Positions 9,115 through 18,291 of a DNA stretch of 42,816 nt are shown here, piece after piece. The notes under the pieces are model-generated. The model made no database searches, had not been told where the DNA came from, and saw only the letters and a list, made by a program, of their open reading frames with translations. Origin of the DNA: Gammaproteobacteria bacterium. Lineage in GTDB: Bacteria; Pseudomonadota; Gammaproteobacteria; Steroidobacterales; UBA11654. Made by a program: the position numbers and the translations under genes. Position 1 is the stretch's first letter; the number at the start of each line of letters is the position of its first letter. Location of the stretch: assembly GCA_029244925.1 (NCBI GenBank), contig JAQWQE010000079.1:1-42816 (forward strand). The letters are read 5' to 3'.

Positions 9115-10653
9115 ATGAATCAAGACAATAAAGTAATAATATTTGACACCACGCTCAGAGATGGAGAGCAAGCTCCGGGGTGCAGTATGACTTTGGGTGA
9201 AAAATTAAAGATTGCTCATGCACTCAAAGAACTGAATGTTGATGTTATCGAAGCAGGATTCGCTGCTGCTTCTCCTGGTGATTTTGAATCAGTCAAGGCT
9301 ATAGCTTCTGAAATTGATGGGCCCACGATCTGTACATTGGCTCGATGCAATGAAAGAGACATTGAACAAGCATCACTCGCGTTAGAACCCACTAGCAATA
9401 AACGCATTCATGTTTTTGTTGCTACCAGTGAAATTCATTTAAAACATAAACTCAATATGGCAAAGGAAGAAGTTCTTAAAGCTGCTTTTGAGGGTGTGAA
9501 AATGGCAAAGTCCTTTTGTGATGATGTTGAGTTTTCACCAGAAGACGCATCAAGAACCGATCATGACTTCTTGACTGAAGTGGTTAACGCAGCAATCGAT
9601 GCTGGAGCCACAACAATAAATATTCCCGACACCGTTGGTTATACAATACCTTATGAGTTTGGGGAGCTTTTTCAGCATTTAATCAGTAACTGCAAAAATA
9701 GTGACAAGGTAATATTCAGTGTTCATTGCCATGATGATCTTGGATTGTCTGTTGCAAACAGTTTGGCTGCTTTAGAATCAGGTGCCAGGCAGGTTGAATG
9801 CACTATAAATGGAATTGGTGAGAGAGCTGGCAATACATCTCTAGAAGAGATCACAATGGCAATCAAAACCAGAAAGGAATATTTTGATTTCCAAACATCC
9901 ATAGATTCAACTAAGTTATATCCCACAAGCAGACTTGTATCTTCTATTACCGGGATGCATGTACCTAGAAATAAGGCCATAGTTGGAGACAATGCTTTCG
10001 CACATGAGGCAGGAATTCATCAGCATGGAATGCTGCGACATGCTTCAACATATGAGATTATGAAACCTCAAGATGTAGGTATAGCAAGATCTAATTTAGT
10101 TTTGGGTAAGCACAGTGGAAGGCATGCCTTTTTAGATCGCGTGAAAGAATTAGGTTTTGAGCTAGATGAAGGTAATTTAAATCCTGCTTTCAAAGAGTTT
10201 AAAAAACTTGCTGATAGAAAAAAAGATATATTTGATAGTGATATTGAAGCCATTGTCCTGAATACAAAAACAGCGAATATGAGTACTTGGGAGTTAGTTG
10301 ATCTAGAGACATCTTCTGGATCATCATGGGGAGCTCAGGCTTCAGTCAAATTAAAAAATATAAATGGCACAATCAAGGATACTAAAGAAAGTATTTCATC
10401 AAAAAATGGACCCATTGAATCAGTCTTTAAGGCCATTGAAAATATAACTGGGTATAACCCAAAGCTAATTAATTTTGAAATTCACAGTGTCAGTATGGGA
10501 GACGATGCACAAGGTGAGGTTACTGTTACAGTGAATTATGAGGGACAAGATTATCGTGGACATGGAATTAGTACTGATATAATTGAATCTGGAGCTTTAG
10601 CTTATCTGGAAGTAATCAACCGAATTGATCGAAATAAAAATAAAAATAATTAG
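9115..10653 (+). CDS. leuA: 2-isopropylmalate synthase
   Basis: LeuA commits 2-ketoisovalerate to leucine by condensing it with acetyl-CoA. The 512-residue protein begins its TIM barrel with FDTTLRDGEQAPG (R15, D16), has the metal-binding HCH motif (H204, H206) in HCHDDLG, the NGIGERAGN signature, and a C-terminal LeuA regulatory domain from ~390 that in relatives binds leucine for feedback inhibition. The length fits the bacterial type (E. coli 523). It lies 41 bases after ilvC and 9 bases before ilvE. Confidence 0.97.
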   Translation: MNQDNKVIIFDTTLRDGEQAPGCSMTLGEKLKIAHALKELNVDVIEAGFAAASPGDFESVKAIASEIDGPTICTLARCNERDIEQASLALEPTSNKRIHVFVATSEIHLKHKLNMAKEEVLKAAFEGVKMAKSFCDDVEFSPEDASRTDHDFLTEVVNAAIDAGATTINIPDTVGYTIPYEFGELFQHLISNCKNSDKVIFSVHCHDDLGLSVANSLAALESGARQVECTINGIGERAGNTSLEEITMAIKTRKEYFDFQTSIDSTKLYPTSRLVSSITGMHVPRNKAIVGDNAFAHEAGIHQHGMLRHASTYEIMKPQDVGIARSNLVLGKHSGRHAFLDRVKELGFELDEGNLNPAFKEFKKLADRKKDIFDSDIEAIVLNTKTANMSTWELVDLETSSGSSWGAQASVKLKNINGTIKDTKESISSKNGPIESVFKAIENITGYNPKLINFEIHSVSMGDDAQGEVTVTVNYEGQDYRGHGISTDIIESGALAYLEVINRIDRNKNKNN

Positions 10654-10662
10654 GTAATCTTT

Positions 10663-11592
10663 ATGTCATTTAAACCAACAAAAAATATATGGTTCAATGG
10701 AGAACTCGTACCTTGGGAAGATGCTAAGGTGCATGTTCTCAGTTATGCTTTGCATTATGGATCTGCAGTCTTTGAAGGAATTCGTGCCTATAAAACTCAA
10801 GATGGTACAAAAATATTTAGATTGAAGGAACACACCAAGAGACTACTCAACTCAGCAAAAATATACCGAATGAAAGTTCCTTTCAATCTAGAAGAAATAA
10901 TGAATGCTTGTAAATTAACAGTTACCTCAAATGACCTAAATAATGGAGCGTATATAAGACCTATAGTATTTAGAGGGTATGGTGATCTTGGTCTGCATGC
11001 ATCGCTTGATGAAGAGGTTGAAACAGTGATTGCAGCTTGGGAATGGGGTACCTATCTTGGTAGTGAGGCACTCAATGATGGTGTGGATGTCTGTATATCT
11101 TCCTGGAGTAAAATTGCACCCAATACTATCCCAGTTATGGCTAAAGCTTCAGGTAATTATTTATCAGGTACATTGGTGGCATTTGAAGCCAAAGAGAATG
11201 GTTATGATGAAGGCATTTGCTTGGATTCAAATGGAATGGTGAGTGAAGGAGCTGGAGAAAATGTTTTTCTGGTTAAGGACGATATAATTTATACCCCTCC
11301 TCTAAGTTCATCAATTTTAGATGGAATAACTAGAGATTCTGTCATTAAAATTGCAGACTCACTTGGCTATTCAGTTTTTGAAAAAGAAATACCTAGAGAG
11401 CAACTCTATCTTGCTGATGAACTATTTTTCACTGGCACAGCCGCTGAAATTACACCCATTAAGAGTGTTGATAGACTAGTCATAGCTAATGGCACTAAAG
11501 GACCTGTTACCGATCAAATACAAAAAGTATTTTTTGGATTATTTGACGGTACTGTATCAGATGAATGGGGTTGGTTGGATTCAGTAGAGTAA
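10663..11592 (+). CDS. ilvE: Branched-chain amino acid aminotransferase
   Basis: This class IV PLP aminotransferase (309 residues) performs the last step to Leu, Ile and Val. The N-terminus WFNGELVPWEDAKVHVLSYA and the motif LHYGSAVFEGIRAY are diagnostic; the PLP lysine is K161 in PVMAKASGNY, and the C-terminal SILDGITRDSV and LFFTGTAAEITPI segments bind cofactor phosphate and substrate. The gene sits between leuA and leuC, so the same transcript covers leucine-specific and shared steps. Four bases separate it from leuC. Confidence 0.96.
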   Translation: MSFKPTKNIWFNGELVPWEDAKVHVLSYALHYGSAVFEGIRAYKTQDGTKIFRLKEHTKRLLNSAKIYRMKVPFNLEEIMNACKLTVTSNDLNNGAYIRPIVFRGYGDLGLHASLDEEVETVIAAWEWGTYLGSEALNDGVDVCISSWSKIAPNTIPVMAKASGNYLSGTLVAFEAKENGYDEGICLDSNGMVSEGAGENVFLVKDDIIYTPPLSSSILDGITRDSVIKIADSLGYSVFEKEIPREQLYLADELFFTGTAAEITPIKSVDRLVIANGTKGPVTDQIQKVFFGLFDGTVSDEWGWLDSVE

Positions 11593-11595
11593 ACC

Positions 11596-13011
11596 ATGGC
11601 ATCCAAGGGTAAAACATTATTTGAAAAAATATGGGAACAGCACATTGTTGTTCCAGAGACAAAAGAGACGCCTGCACTTATATATATAGACTTGCATCTT
11701 ATTCATGAGGTAACAACTCCTCAAGCGTTTACTCTTTTGAGAGAAAATAATTTAAAAATACGAGCTCCAAAAAAGATATTGGCTACCATGGATCATTCAA
11801 CACCGACAGTGCCTATACAATCACTTAAAGATCTAGATATAGTCGCTGAAAAAGGTCCTGCACAACAAATTAGAGACATGATTCAGAATTGCAAAGATTT
11901 TGGCATTGAGCTTTATGATTTTGATAGTGATCGCAGAGGCATTGTTCATGTTATAGGGCCGGAACTAGGAGCAACTCAACCGGGTAGAACAATGGTTTGT
12001 GGAGACAGTCATACCAGTACACATGGTGCTTTTGGTGCTTTAGCATTTGGCATAGGCACGACAGAAGTGGCCCATGTTCTTGCCACACAATGTTTACTTC
12101 AAAGAAAACCCAAAACACTGGCTGTTAATTTGAATGGTCGATTGAATAAGGGCGTTTCAGCCAAAGACATTATTTTGAAAGTAATTGGAGAAATAGGAGT
12201 TGATGGAGGCACTGGTCATGTCATTGAATACAGAGGCGACACTGTTTCTTCTTTATCTTTAGAGCAGAGAATGACTATTTGTAATATGAGTATTGAGGCC
12301 GGAGCAAAAGCCGGCATGTTTGCACCTGATGATTCAACTATTGAATACCTCAAAGACAGGCCGTTTTCACCAAAAGGAAAGGATTGGGAAAAATCCATTG
12401 CACAATGGTCTGAATTAAAATCTGATGATAATGCGGTTTTTGATAAAGAGTTGAATATAGATGTTCATTTACTAGAACCCATGATTACTTTTGGAACCAA
12501 TCCAGGAATGGTAATGCCAATAAATGGTGAAGTACCAGATCATGAGGGAAATGTTAGTTTTAAGCAGGCGTTGAATTATATGCAAGTGGAATCTGGAAAG
12601 CCTTTACTGGATCATCCTATTGATGTGGTTTTTATAGGAAGTTGTACAAATTCAAGACTGTCTGATCTGCAGGATGCAGCCACAATATTAAAGGGAAGAA
12701 AGGTTTCAGAGAGTACAAGAACTCTGATTGTTCCAGGATCACAGAATGTAAAAAAAGAAGCAGAACTGTTAGGTCTTGATAAAATTTTTAGAAATTCAGG
12801 TGCGGAATGGAGAGAGTCAGGATGTTCCATGTGTCTTGGAATGAATGGCGACACTGTTGGTAAGGGTCAATTGGCAGTCAGCACCAGTAACAGAAACTTT
12901 GAAGGTAGGCAAGGAGTTGGCTCTCGAACAATCTTGGCAAGCCCAAAGACTGCAGCAGCATCAGCAATTACTGGAACTGTTCAAGATCCCAGACAATATG
13001 AGGTTAGATAA
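11596..13011 (+). CDS. leuC: 3-isopropylmalate dehydratase large subunit
   Basis: LeuC is the iron-sulfur subunit that, with LeuD, isomerises 2- to 3-isopropylmalate. The 471-residue aconitase-family protein carries the three [4Fe-4S] cysteines C350 (GSCTNSR), C410 and C413 (GCSMCLG), plus the substrate-binding GDSHTSTHGAFGALAFGIG loop. The length matches E. coli LeuC (466). Its 3' end overlaps the leuD start by 14 bases. Confidence 0.97.
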   Translation: MASKGKTLFEKIWEQHIVVPETKETPALIYIDLHLIHEVTTPQAFTLLRENNLKIRAPKKILATMDHSTPTVPIQSLKDLDIVAEKGPAQQIRDMIQNCKDFGIELYDFDSDRRGIVHVIGPELGATQPGRTMVCGDSHTSTHGAFGALAFGIGTTEVAHVLATQCLLQRKPKTLAVNLNGRLNKGVSAKDIILKVIGEIGVDGGTGHVIEYRGDTVSSLSLEQRMTICNMSIEAGAKAGMFAPDDSTIEYLKDRPFSPKGKDWEKSIAQWSELKSDDNAVFDKELNIDVHLLEPMITFGTNPGMVMPINGEVPDHEGNVSFKQALNYMQVESGKPLLDHPIDVVFIGSCTNSRLSDLQDAATILKGRKVSESTRTLIVPGSQNVKKEAELLGLDKIFRNSGAEWRESGCSMCLGMNGDTVGKGQLAVSTSNRNFEGRQGVGSRTILASPKTAAASAITGTVQDPRQYEVR

Positions 13012-13585
13012 ATTGGAAAAGATTAAAAAATTTAAAGCCAAAACAGTTAACTTGCCTAATGAAGATATTGATACGGATCAAATTATTCCTGCCAGATTCT
13101 TAACTCTTCCATCAAAAGAAGGTATTGGTGAGTGCTTGTTTGCTGATTGGCGTTTCGATAATTCTGGAAATATTAACCATGATTTTATTCTCAATAAAGA
13201 TGAGTCTAAGGGTTGTGAAATACTGGTTGCAGGGAATAATTTTGGTTGTGGATCTTCAAGAGAGCATGCTCCTTGGGCTTTGGTTGATTATGGTTTTAAA
13301 GCAGTCATTAGCACTTCTTTTGCAGATATCTTTAAAAATAATTCATTAAAAAATGGATTGTTGCCAATTGTGCTTTCACGAAACACTCATAACTGGTTGC
13401 TTGATAATCCTGGCGTAAACATTACCATTGATTTGGAAAATACCCGAGTAGAATTCAATAATGGTGATGAGCATGAATTTGAAATCGAGGCTTTTTCAAA
13501 ATACTGTTTAATTAATGGTTTGGATCAGTTGAGCTTTATACTAAAACATGAAGACGATATAACAAAATACGAAGGGACTTTATGA
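12998..13585 (+). CDS. leuD: 3-isopropylmalate dehydratase small subunit
   Basis: I start leuD at ATG 12998 (195 residues; E. coli 201), which overlaps the leuC end by 14 bases. The frame is open further upstream to 12845 but that part is read inside leuC and has no similarity to LeuD. The protein has the swivel-domain features NEDIDTDQIIPARFL near 20-35, NFGCGSSREHAPWAL near 76-90, and SFADIFKNNSLKNGLLP. A TTG at 13013 is a less likely alternative start. The stop TGA overlaps the leuB ATG (ATGA). Confidence 0.95.
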   Translation: MRLDKLEKIKKFKAKTVNLPNEDIDTDQIIPARFLTLPSKEGIGECLFADWRFDNSGNINHDFILNKDESKGCEILVAGNNFGCGSSREHAPWALVDYGFKAVISTSFADIFKNNSLKNGLLPIVLSRNTHNWLLDNPGVNITIDLENTRVEFNNGDEHEFEIEAFSKYCLINGLDQLSFILKHEDDITKYEGTL

Positions 13586-14637
13586 AAGCAAAAGTAACAC
13601 TGTTATCGGGAGATGGAATTGGACCAGAGATTTGTCAGGAAGCGCTCGAGGTCCTAAGGATTATAGAAGAAAAATACGGTCATGAAATAGAAGTGAGAGA
13701 AGCTTTGTTTGGTGGAATCGCTATAGATGAAACAGGCTCACCTTATCCTGAAAAAACTAGAGCTTTATGCAAAGAGTCAGATGCTGTTTTATTGGGAGCT
13801 GTTGGCGGACCTAAATGGAGTGACCCAAAGTCAGAAACAAGACCAGAAAAAGGTTTGCTTGATATGCGATCAGACCTTGGCGTCTATGCAAATATTAGGC
13901 ATATAAAAACCTACCCTCAATTGATACAGAACTCACCGATAAAAAATGAATACTTAGAAAATGTGGACATTGTCTTTGTTCGAGAATTAATAGGTGGAAT
14001 CTATTTTGGCCAAAAAGAGAGAAATGAAAATGATGCAATGGATGTGTGTCAATACACTAAAGAAGAAATAATCAGGATAACTCAGGTAGCGATAGAACTC
14101 GCATCTAAAAGAAGAAACAAAATAACATCGGTGGATAAAGCGAATGTAATGGCGACCTCACAATTGTGGCGAAGTGTCACCACTGATTTAATTGAATCAC
14201 AATATAAAGAAATTGAATTGGAGCATATCTTGGTAGACGCAGCGACAATGCATCTTCTATCCAGGCCATCTGACTTTGATGTGATTCTTGCTGATAATTT
14301 ATTTGGCGATATATTAACAGATGAAGCATCAATGCTTACTGGTTCTATAGGAATGATTCCTTCTGCTTCGCTTGGCAATGACAGTTTTGGAGTTTATGAA
14401 CCTATACATGGTTCAGCACCAGATATACAGAACCAAGGAATTGCAAACCCATGTGGAATGATATTATCCTTAGCATTAATGCTAAGACATTCACTAAAGC
14501 TTGAAACAGAAGCGACAGCCATTGAAACAGCTGTCAATGAAACTTTGAACCAAGGTATCTTCACTGCTGATTTAAGCAATAAGAGTGTCGTTGATACAAC
14601 CACAATGGGTTCAGCAATCGCTTCTAATATTTCTTGA
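13582..14637 (+). CDS. leuB: 3-isopropylmalate dehydrogenase
   Basis: LeuB oxidatively decarboxylates 3-isopropylmalate with NAD+. The 351-residue protein has the isocitrate/isopropylmalate dehydrogenase hallmarks: LSGDGIGPEI at the N-terminus, LLGAVGGPKW, FVRELIGGIYFGQ, the metal-binding DNLFGDILTDEASML segment, and the NAD-binding EPIHGSAPDIQNQGIANP loop. It is the last gene of the cluster, coupled to leuD through ATGA. No clear terminator hairpin follows before the next promoter. Confidence 0.97.
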   Translation: MKAKVTLLSGDGIGPEICQEALEVLRIIEEKYGHEIEVREALFGGIAIDETGSPYPEKTRALCKESDAVLLGAVGGPKWSDPKSETRPEKGLLDMRSDLGVYANIRHIKTYPQLIQNSPIKNEYLENVDIVFVRELIGGIYFGQKERNENDAMDVCQYTKEEIIRITQVAIELASKRRNKITSVDKANVMATSQLWRSVTTDLIESQYKEIELEHILVDAATMHLLSRPSDFDVILADNLFGDILTDEASMLTGSIGMIPSASLGNDSFGVYEPIHGSAPDIQNQGIANPCGMILSLALMLRHSLKLETEATAIETAVNETLNQGIFTADLSNKSVVDTTTMGSAIASNIS

Positions 14638-14657
14638 TCAATCCCCTATTGTTTTAC

Positions 14658-14713
14658 TTGTAAAGCTTGATTCAATCCTTATAATGTACTACTACATTAA
14701 TACATTGGTACAT
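14658..14713 (+). promoter_or_regulatory. Promoter and operator-like palindrome of the yerC-his operon
   Basis: A perfect -10 box TATAAT (14680-14685) lies 16 bases after a partial -35, TTGTAA (14658-14663). A palindrome with perfect arms, AATGTA-CTAC-TACATT (14683-14698), overlaps the -10 and the expected start near 14692. Further ACATT/ACAT copies follow, and ATGTAC (14684-14689) is mirrored by GTACAT (14708-14713). A repressor bound here would block polymerase; the TrpR-like protein encoded 6 bases downstream is the obvious candidate. No His-codon leader ORF is present, so enteric-type his attenuation is unlikely. Confidence 0.6.
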
Positions 14714-14718
14714 ATATA

Positions 14719-15030
14719 ATGAAAATAGAAAGAGTATTAACAAATAAAGAAGAAAAACAAACTGAAGAAAGATTTTACAAGGCAGTTCAATCTTTAAAGA
14801 ATAGTGATGAATGTCGTTCATTTTTTAATGACATTTTTACACCTGCCGAATTGCAATCAATCAAAGATCGTTGGTCTGTAGCAGAACTACTTAATAAAGG
14901 TTATACCTATCGCGAAGTTAATTCTTATACTGGTGTAAGCGTTACAACCATTGGCCGAGTTGCACGATGTTTGCTTGATGGCTCAGGTGGTTATGATATC
15001 GCTCTCAATCGAGTACAAAATAATGGATAA
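14719..15030 (+). CDS. YerC/YecD-family TrpR-like DNA-binding regulator
   Basis: This 103-residue helical protein belongs to the YerC/YecD branch of the Trp repressor superfamily. It has the FFNDIFTPAELQSIKDRW helix followed by a helix-turn-helix at ~58-85 (YREVNSYTGVSVTTIGRVAR) and the family ending with LLDGSGGYDIAL. It is the first gene of the his operon; hisG starts within its last codons (ATGGATAA, 8-base overlap). A role as histidine-pathway repressor and autoregulator is inferred from this position and from the palindrome over its promoter. The effector is unknown. Confidence 0.85.
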   Translation: MKIERVLTNKEEKQTEERFYKAVQSLKNSDECRSFFNDIFTPAELQSIKDRWSVAELLNKGYTYREVNSYTGVSVTTIGRVARCLLDGSGGYDIALNRVQNNG

Positions 15031-15922
15031 CAATCGAATAAAAATTGCCATACAAAAATCTGGCAGATTGACAGAGCACACCATTAGTTTGTTAAAAAAA
15101 TGTGGTCTAGTAATCAGTCATACTAAAAATCAACTTATTGGCTATGGAGAAAATATGCCATTTGATCTTATGTTTGTTAGAGACGATGATATACCAGGTT
15201 TGGTTCAGGATAATTTATGCATGCTGGGTATTGTGGGGATGAATGAGGCGCTAGAGAAAAAAATAGAAATAGAAAGCTCAAAAGAAGGACCAGCGAACTT
15301 TGAAATGGTTTCTAATTTAGATTTTGGACAATGTAAATTATCTTTTGCTTATCCAGATAATTCAGGCTATGAAAATTTGAAAAACTTAAAGGGAAAAACC
15401 GTTGCAACAAGTTATCCTAATATCGTCACAGACTACATTTCAAAAGAAGGATTAGGTATAAATGTTACTCAATTTTCAGGTGCAGTAGAGTTGGCTCCAA
15501 GCTTGGGCAAAGCAGATCTTATATGTGATCTGGTTTCATCGGGACAGACACTTAAAGCCCATAACTTATCAGAAGGTCAAACAATATTGGAAAGCACTGC
15601 TGTGGTCATTAAGTCGTTGCAAGCAGTGGATAGGATTCAAGAAAATTGGGTCAATAAGCTCATTGAACGAATTCAAGGAGTGCTGCAGGTTAAAGAAAGT
15701 AAATACATCATGATGCATGCGCCTAGAGCGTCTATAGATTCAATAACAAATTTATTGCCTGGTACAGAATCACCAACCATCATTCCACTTGAAGGCACAA
15801 ATGAAATAGTTGCTTTGCATGTTGTGTGCAAAGAAAATATTTTTTGGGAAACACTTGAAGACCTTAAAGCCAAAGGTGCTTCATCCATTTTAGTTGTGCC
15901 TGTTGAAAAAATGCTAATGTAA
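15023..15922 (+). CDS. hisG: ATP phosphoribosyltransferase (long form)
   Basis: HisG performs the first, feedback-regulated step of histidine synthesis, joining PRPP to ATP. The chosen start ATG 15023 gives 299 residues, equal to E. coli HisG, and overlaps the yerC-like gene by 8 bases; the longer open frame from 14951 lies inside that gene. The N-terminal IKIAIQKSGRLTE, FDLMFVRDDDIPGLV and DLICDLVSSGQTLKAHNL are HisG signatures, and residues ~225-299 form the C-terminal ACT-like regulatory domain, so no separate HisZ is needed. Confidence 0.96.
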   Translation: MDNNRIKIAIQKSGRLTEHTISLLKKCGLVISHTKNQLIGYGENMPFDLMFVRDDDIPGLVQDNLCMLGIVGMNEALEKKIEIESSKEGPANFEMVSNLDFGQCKLSFAYPDNSGYENLKNLKGKTVATSYPNIVTDYISKEGLGINVTQFSGAVELAPSLGKADLICDLVSSGQTLKAHNLSEGQTILESTAVVIKSLQAVDRIQENWVNKLIERIQGVLQVKESKYIMMHAPRASIDSITNLLPGTESPTIIPLEGTNEIVALHVVCKENIFWETLEDLKAKGASSILVVPVEKMLM

Positions 15923-15926
15923 ATTC

Positions 15927-17234
15927 ATGAGTATTCAAGACATAATTGATTGGAGTGAGTTAGATAAATCAGCAAGGCAGAAACTGATTGCTAGACCGAA
16001 TGTGGCAATAGACGGTCAAATTCGAACTACAGTAGAAGCTATTTTGGACAAGGTAGAAACATCTGGGGATGAAGCAATCAAGGAATTAACCTTGGAATAT
16101 GATGGCGTCAGTATTGATGAATTAAAAATGAATGATGTTGAGATCAACAATGCGATACAGAGGACGTCAAATGAGATCAAAGATGAGCTTCAAAAAGCAA
16201 TAGAGAACATAACGATATTTCATCAAAATACCATGCACTCCCCTTCTTCAATACTAGAGGTTAAACCTGGGGTATTTTGTGAAAAAATAATTAAACCTAT
16301 CAGTAATGTTGGTTTATACATTCCATCAGGAAGAAACCCATTACCTTCAACAGCTTTAATGTTAGGGATTCCTTCAAAATTAGCTGGTAGTAAGAATCGG
16401 GTTTTATGCTCACCACCAAATGAAAATGGATTGATTGATGACAGTATCGTTACTGCTGCCTCATTTTGTGGAATAACTGAAATGTTTAAAATTGGTGGTG
16501 CACAAGCAATAGCTGCATTAGCATATGGAACAAAGTCAGTTACTAAAGTTGATAAAATATTTGGACCAGGCAATAGTTTTGTGACAATGGCAAAGACTCT
16601 CCTCTCTGCAACAACAGAAATAGCAATTGACATGCCTGCAGGCCCAACTGAAGTGTTAGTCATATCCGATGGTAATACTGAACCTGATTATGTGGCTTAT
16701 GATCTGTTATCGCAAGCAGAACATGGCCCCGACTCTCAAGTCATTCATATTTCTCCTGATAGGACATTTATTAAGAAAGTTCAAGAAAGCATCAATCGCA
16801 TCATGCAAAACTTAGAGACCAAAGATATTGTAAAATTTGCTTTGTTAAACAGTAAATCTATTTGGGTTCAAGATATATTAACAGCCATAGATATATCTAA
16901 TAGTTATGCTCCAGAACACCTTATTCTCTCAACAGAAAAACCAAGACAGTATCTAGATCTAATAGAATCTGCTGGGTCAATATTCTTGGGTTATTGGAGC
17001 CCCGAATCTGCTGGGGATTACTGTAGTGGTACCAATCATGTTTTGCCAACAGCAGGTTATGCGAAATCACTGAGTGGTGTCTCAGTTGAAAGCTTTACAA
17101 AGACAGTATCCGTTCAAGAACTTACTAAATCAGGTTTAGAGAACCTGTCAAAGACTATTACAGTATTGGCTAGAGCAGAAGGTCTTGAAGCACATGCAAA
17201 AGCAGTAGAGGTTAGACTAAGAGGCAATGAGTAA
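15927..17234 (+). CDS. hisD: Histidinol dehydrogenase
   Basis: HisD catalyses the last two oxidations from histidinol to histidine with Zn and NAD+. The 435-residue protein contains GLYIPSGRNPLPSTALMLG, the central KIFGPGNSFVTMAK, the signature with DMPAGPTEVLVI and QAEHGPDSQ, and near the end SAGDYCSGTNHVLPT with conserved histidine. The length matches E. coli HisD (434). It is 4 bases after hisG and overlaps hisC by 8 bases. Confidence 0.96.
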   Translation: MSIQDIIDWSELDKSARQKLIARPNVAIDGQIRTTVEAILDKVETSGDEAIKELTLEYDGVSIDELKMNDVEINNAIQRTSNEIKDELQKAIENITIFHQNTMHSPSSILEVKPGVFCEKIIKPISNVGLYIPSGRNPLPSTALMLGIPSKLAGSKNRVLCSPPNENGLIDDSIVTAASFCGITEMFKIGGAQAIAALAYGTKSVTKVDKIFGPGNSFVTMAKTLLSATTEIAIDMPAGPTEVLVISDGNTEPDYVAYDLLSQAEHGPDSQVIHISPDRTFIKKVQESINRIMQNLETKDIVKFALLNSKSIWVQDILTAIDISNSYAPEHLILSTEKPRQYLDLIESAGSIFLGYWSPESAGDYCSGTNHVLPTAGYAKSLSGVSVESFTKTVSVQELTKSGLENLSKTITVLARAEGLEAHAKAVEVRLRGNE

Positions 17235-18291
17235 AGCAATAGAAACACTTGTTAGACCCGAGGTGCTTAATTTAAAGCCTTATGTGCCAGCTAAGAATAT
17301 CCAAGATTCGGTTAGACTGAATGCTAATGAAAGTCCTTACTGTGTCACTGACCAAGCAAAGAAAGATGGATTAAACCTATATCCTGATGCAGTTCCAATA
17401 AAAATAAGAAAAAGGATTTCTCAGTATCTTGATATGGATGAAGAAAATTGTGTTATCACCAGAGGCAGTACCGAGGCAATTGATGTTTTACTTAGGGTTT
17501 TCTGTCAGCCCAATATTGATGAAATTATCATTTTTCCACCGACATTTGAAATGTATCAATTTTATGCTGCAATCCAAGGTGTTTCTATTAAATCCATACC
17601 GTTATTGGAAGCTAAAAATTATGAGATTAATTTAGAACTATTGGGCAGTGAATTATGCACTCAAAGTAAGTTAATATTTATACCTTCTCCATCCAATCCA
17701 ACTGGCCAGACGATTAGCAAAGACTCTATATTTAAGGCTTGTGACATGGCTAAGGATTTTGGTTTGGTGGTATTGGATCTAGCTTATATTGAATTTGCAG
17801 ATGAGGATATTACTAAAGAAATTCTAGCAACCTATTCCAATGTTGTTGTACTAAGAACTCTATCAAAAGCCTTTGGTTTGGCAGGATCTAGATGTGGCGT
17901 ATTGTTAGCATCATCAGAAATATCTAATTACGTGATGCGAGTCCTTCCACCCTATTCTTTTTCTAAACCTGCAGAGAAAAGCATTTTAGAGGCATTGACA
18001 GAAAATGGAATTAAAACCTCTAAACTGAATATAAATGAAATAATAAAAGAGAGAATGTATTTAGAAGAGGCGTTCACTAACATTGGTTGCATCAAAAAAA
18101 TATATAAATCGAGTGCCAACTTTATTCTGGTACAAGTTAAAAATGCTGACCGATTCTGTGATAAGGCTAAAGAGTACGGGCTTCTTCTGAGGAATGTTAG
18201 TTATCAGCCCACCCTCTCCAATTGTGTCAGAATTACTGTTGGTACTAGAAAGCAAAATGATTTATTAATCGAAGGCATTAAAACATTATGA
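17227..18291 (+). CDS. hisC: Histidinol-phosphate aminotransferase
   Basis: HisC is a class I/II PLP aminotransferase that makes histidinol phosphate. In this 354-residue protein the PLP lysine is K214 in TLSKAFGLAGSRCG, the same number as in E. coli HisC. RLNANESPY at the N-terminus, PSPSNPTGQ in the middle and the C-terminal RITVGTRKQND arginine are typical. It overlaps hisD by 8 bases and hisB by 4 bases (ATGA), consistent with coupled translation. Confidence 0.96.
   Translation: MSKAIETLVRPEVLNLKPYVPAKNIQDSVRLNANESPYCVTDQAKKDGLNLYPDAVPIKIRKRISQYLDMDEENCVITRGSTEAIDVLLRVFCQPNIDEIIIFPPTFEMYQFYAAIQGVSIKSIPLLEAKNYEINLELLGSELCTQSKLIFIPSPSNPTGQTISKDSIFKACDMAKDFGLVVLDLAYIEFADEDITKEILATYSNVVVLRTLSKAFGLAGSRCGVLLASSEISNYVMRVLPPYSFSKPAEKSILEALTENGIKTSKLNINEIIKERMYLEEAFTNIGCIKKIYKSSANFILVQVKNADRFCDKAKEYGLLLRNVSYQPTLSNCVRITVGTRKQNDLLIEGIKTL

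Noticed and set aside
12845-12997. Upstream extension of leuD inside leuC
   Set aside because: The translated extension has no resemblance to LeuD and lies over the conserved leuC 3' end in another frame.
14638-14718. His-type leader peptide before the his operon
   Set aside because: No run of His codons and no terminator/antiterminator pair was found in the 81 bases between leuB and the yerC-like gene.
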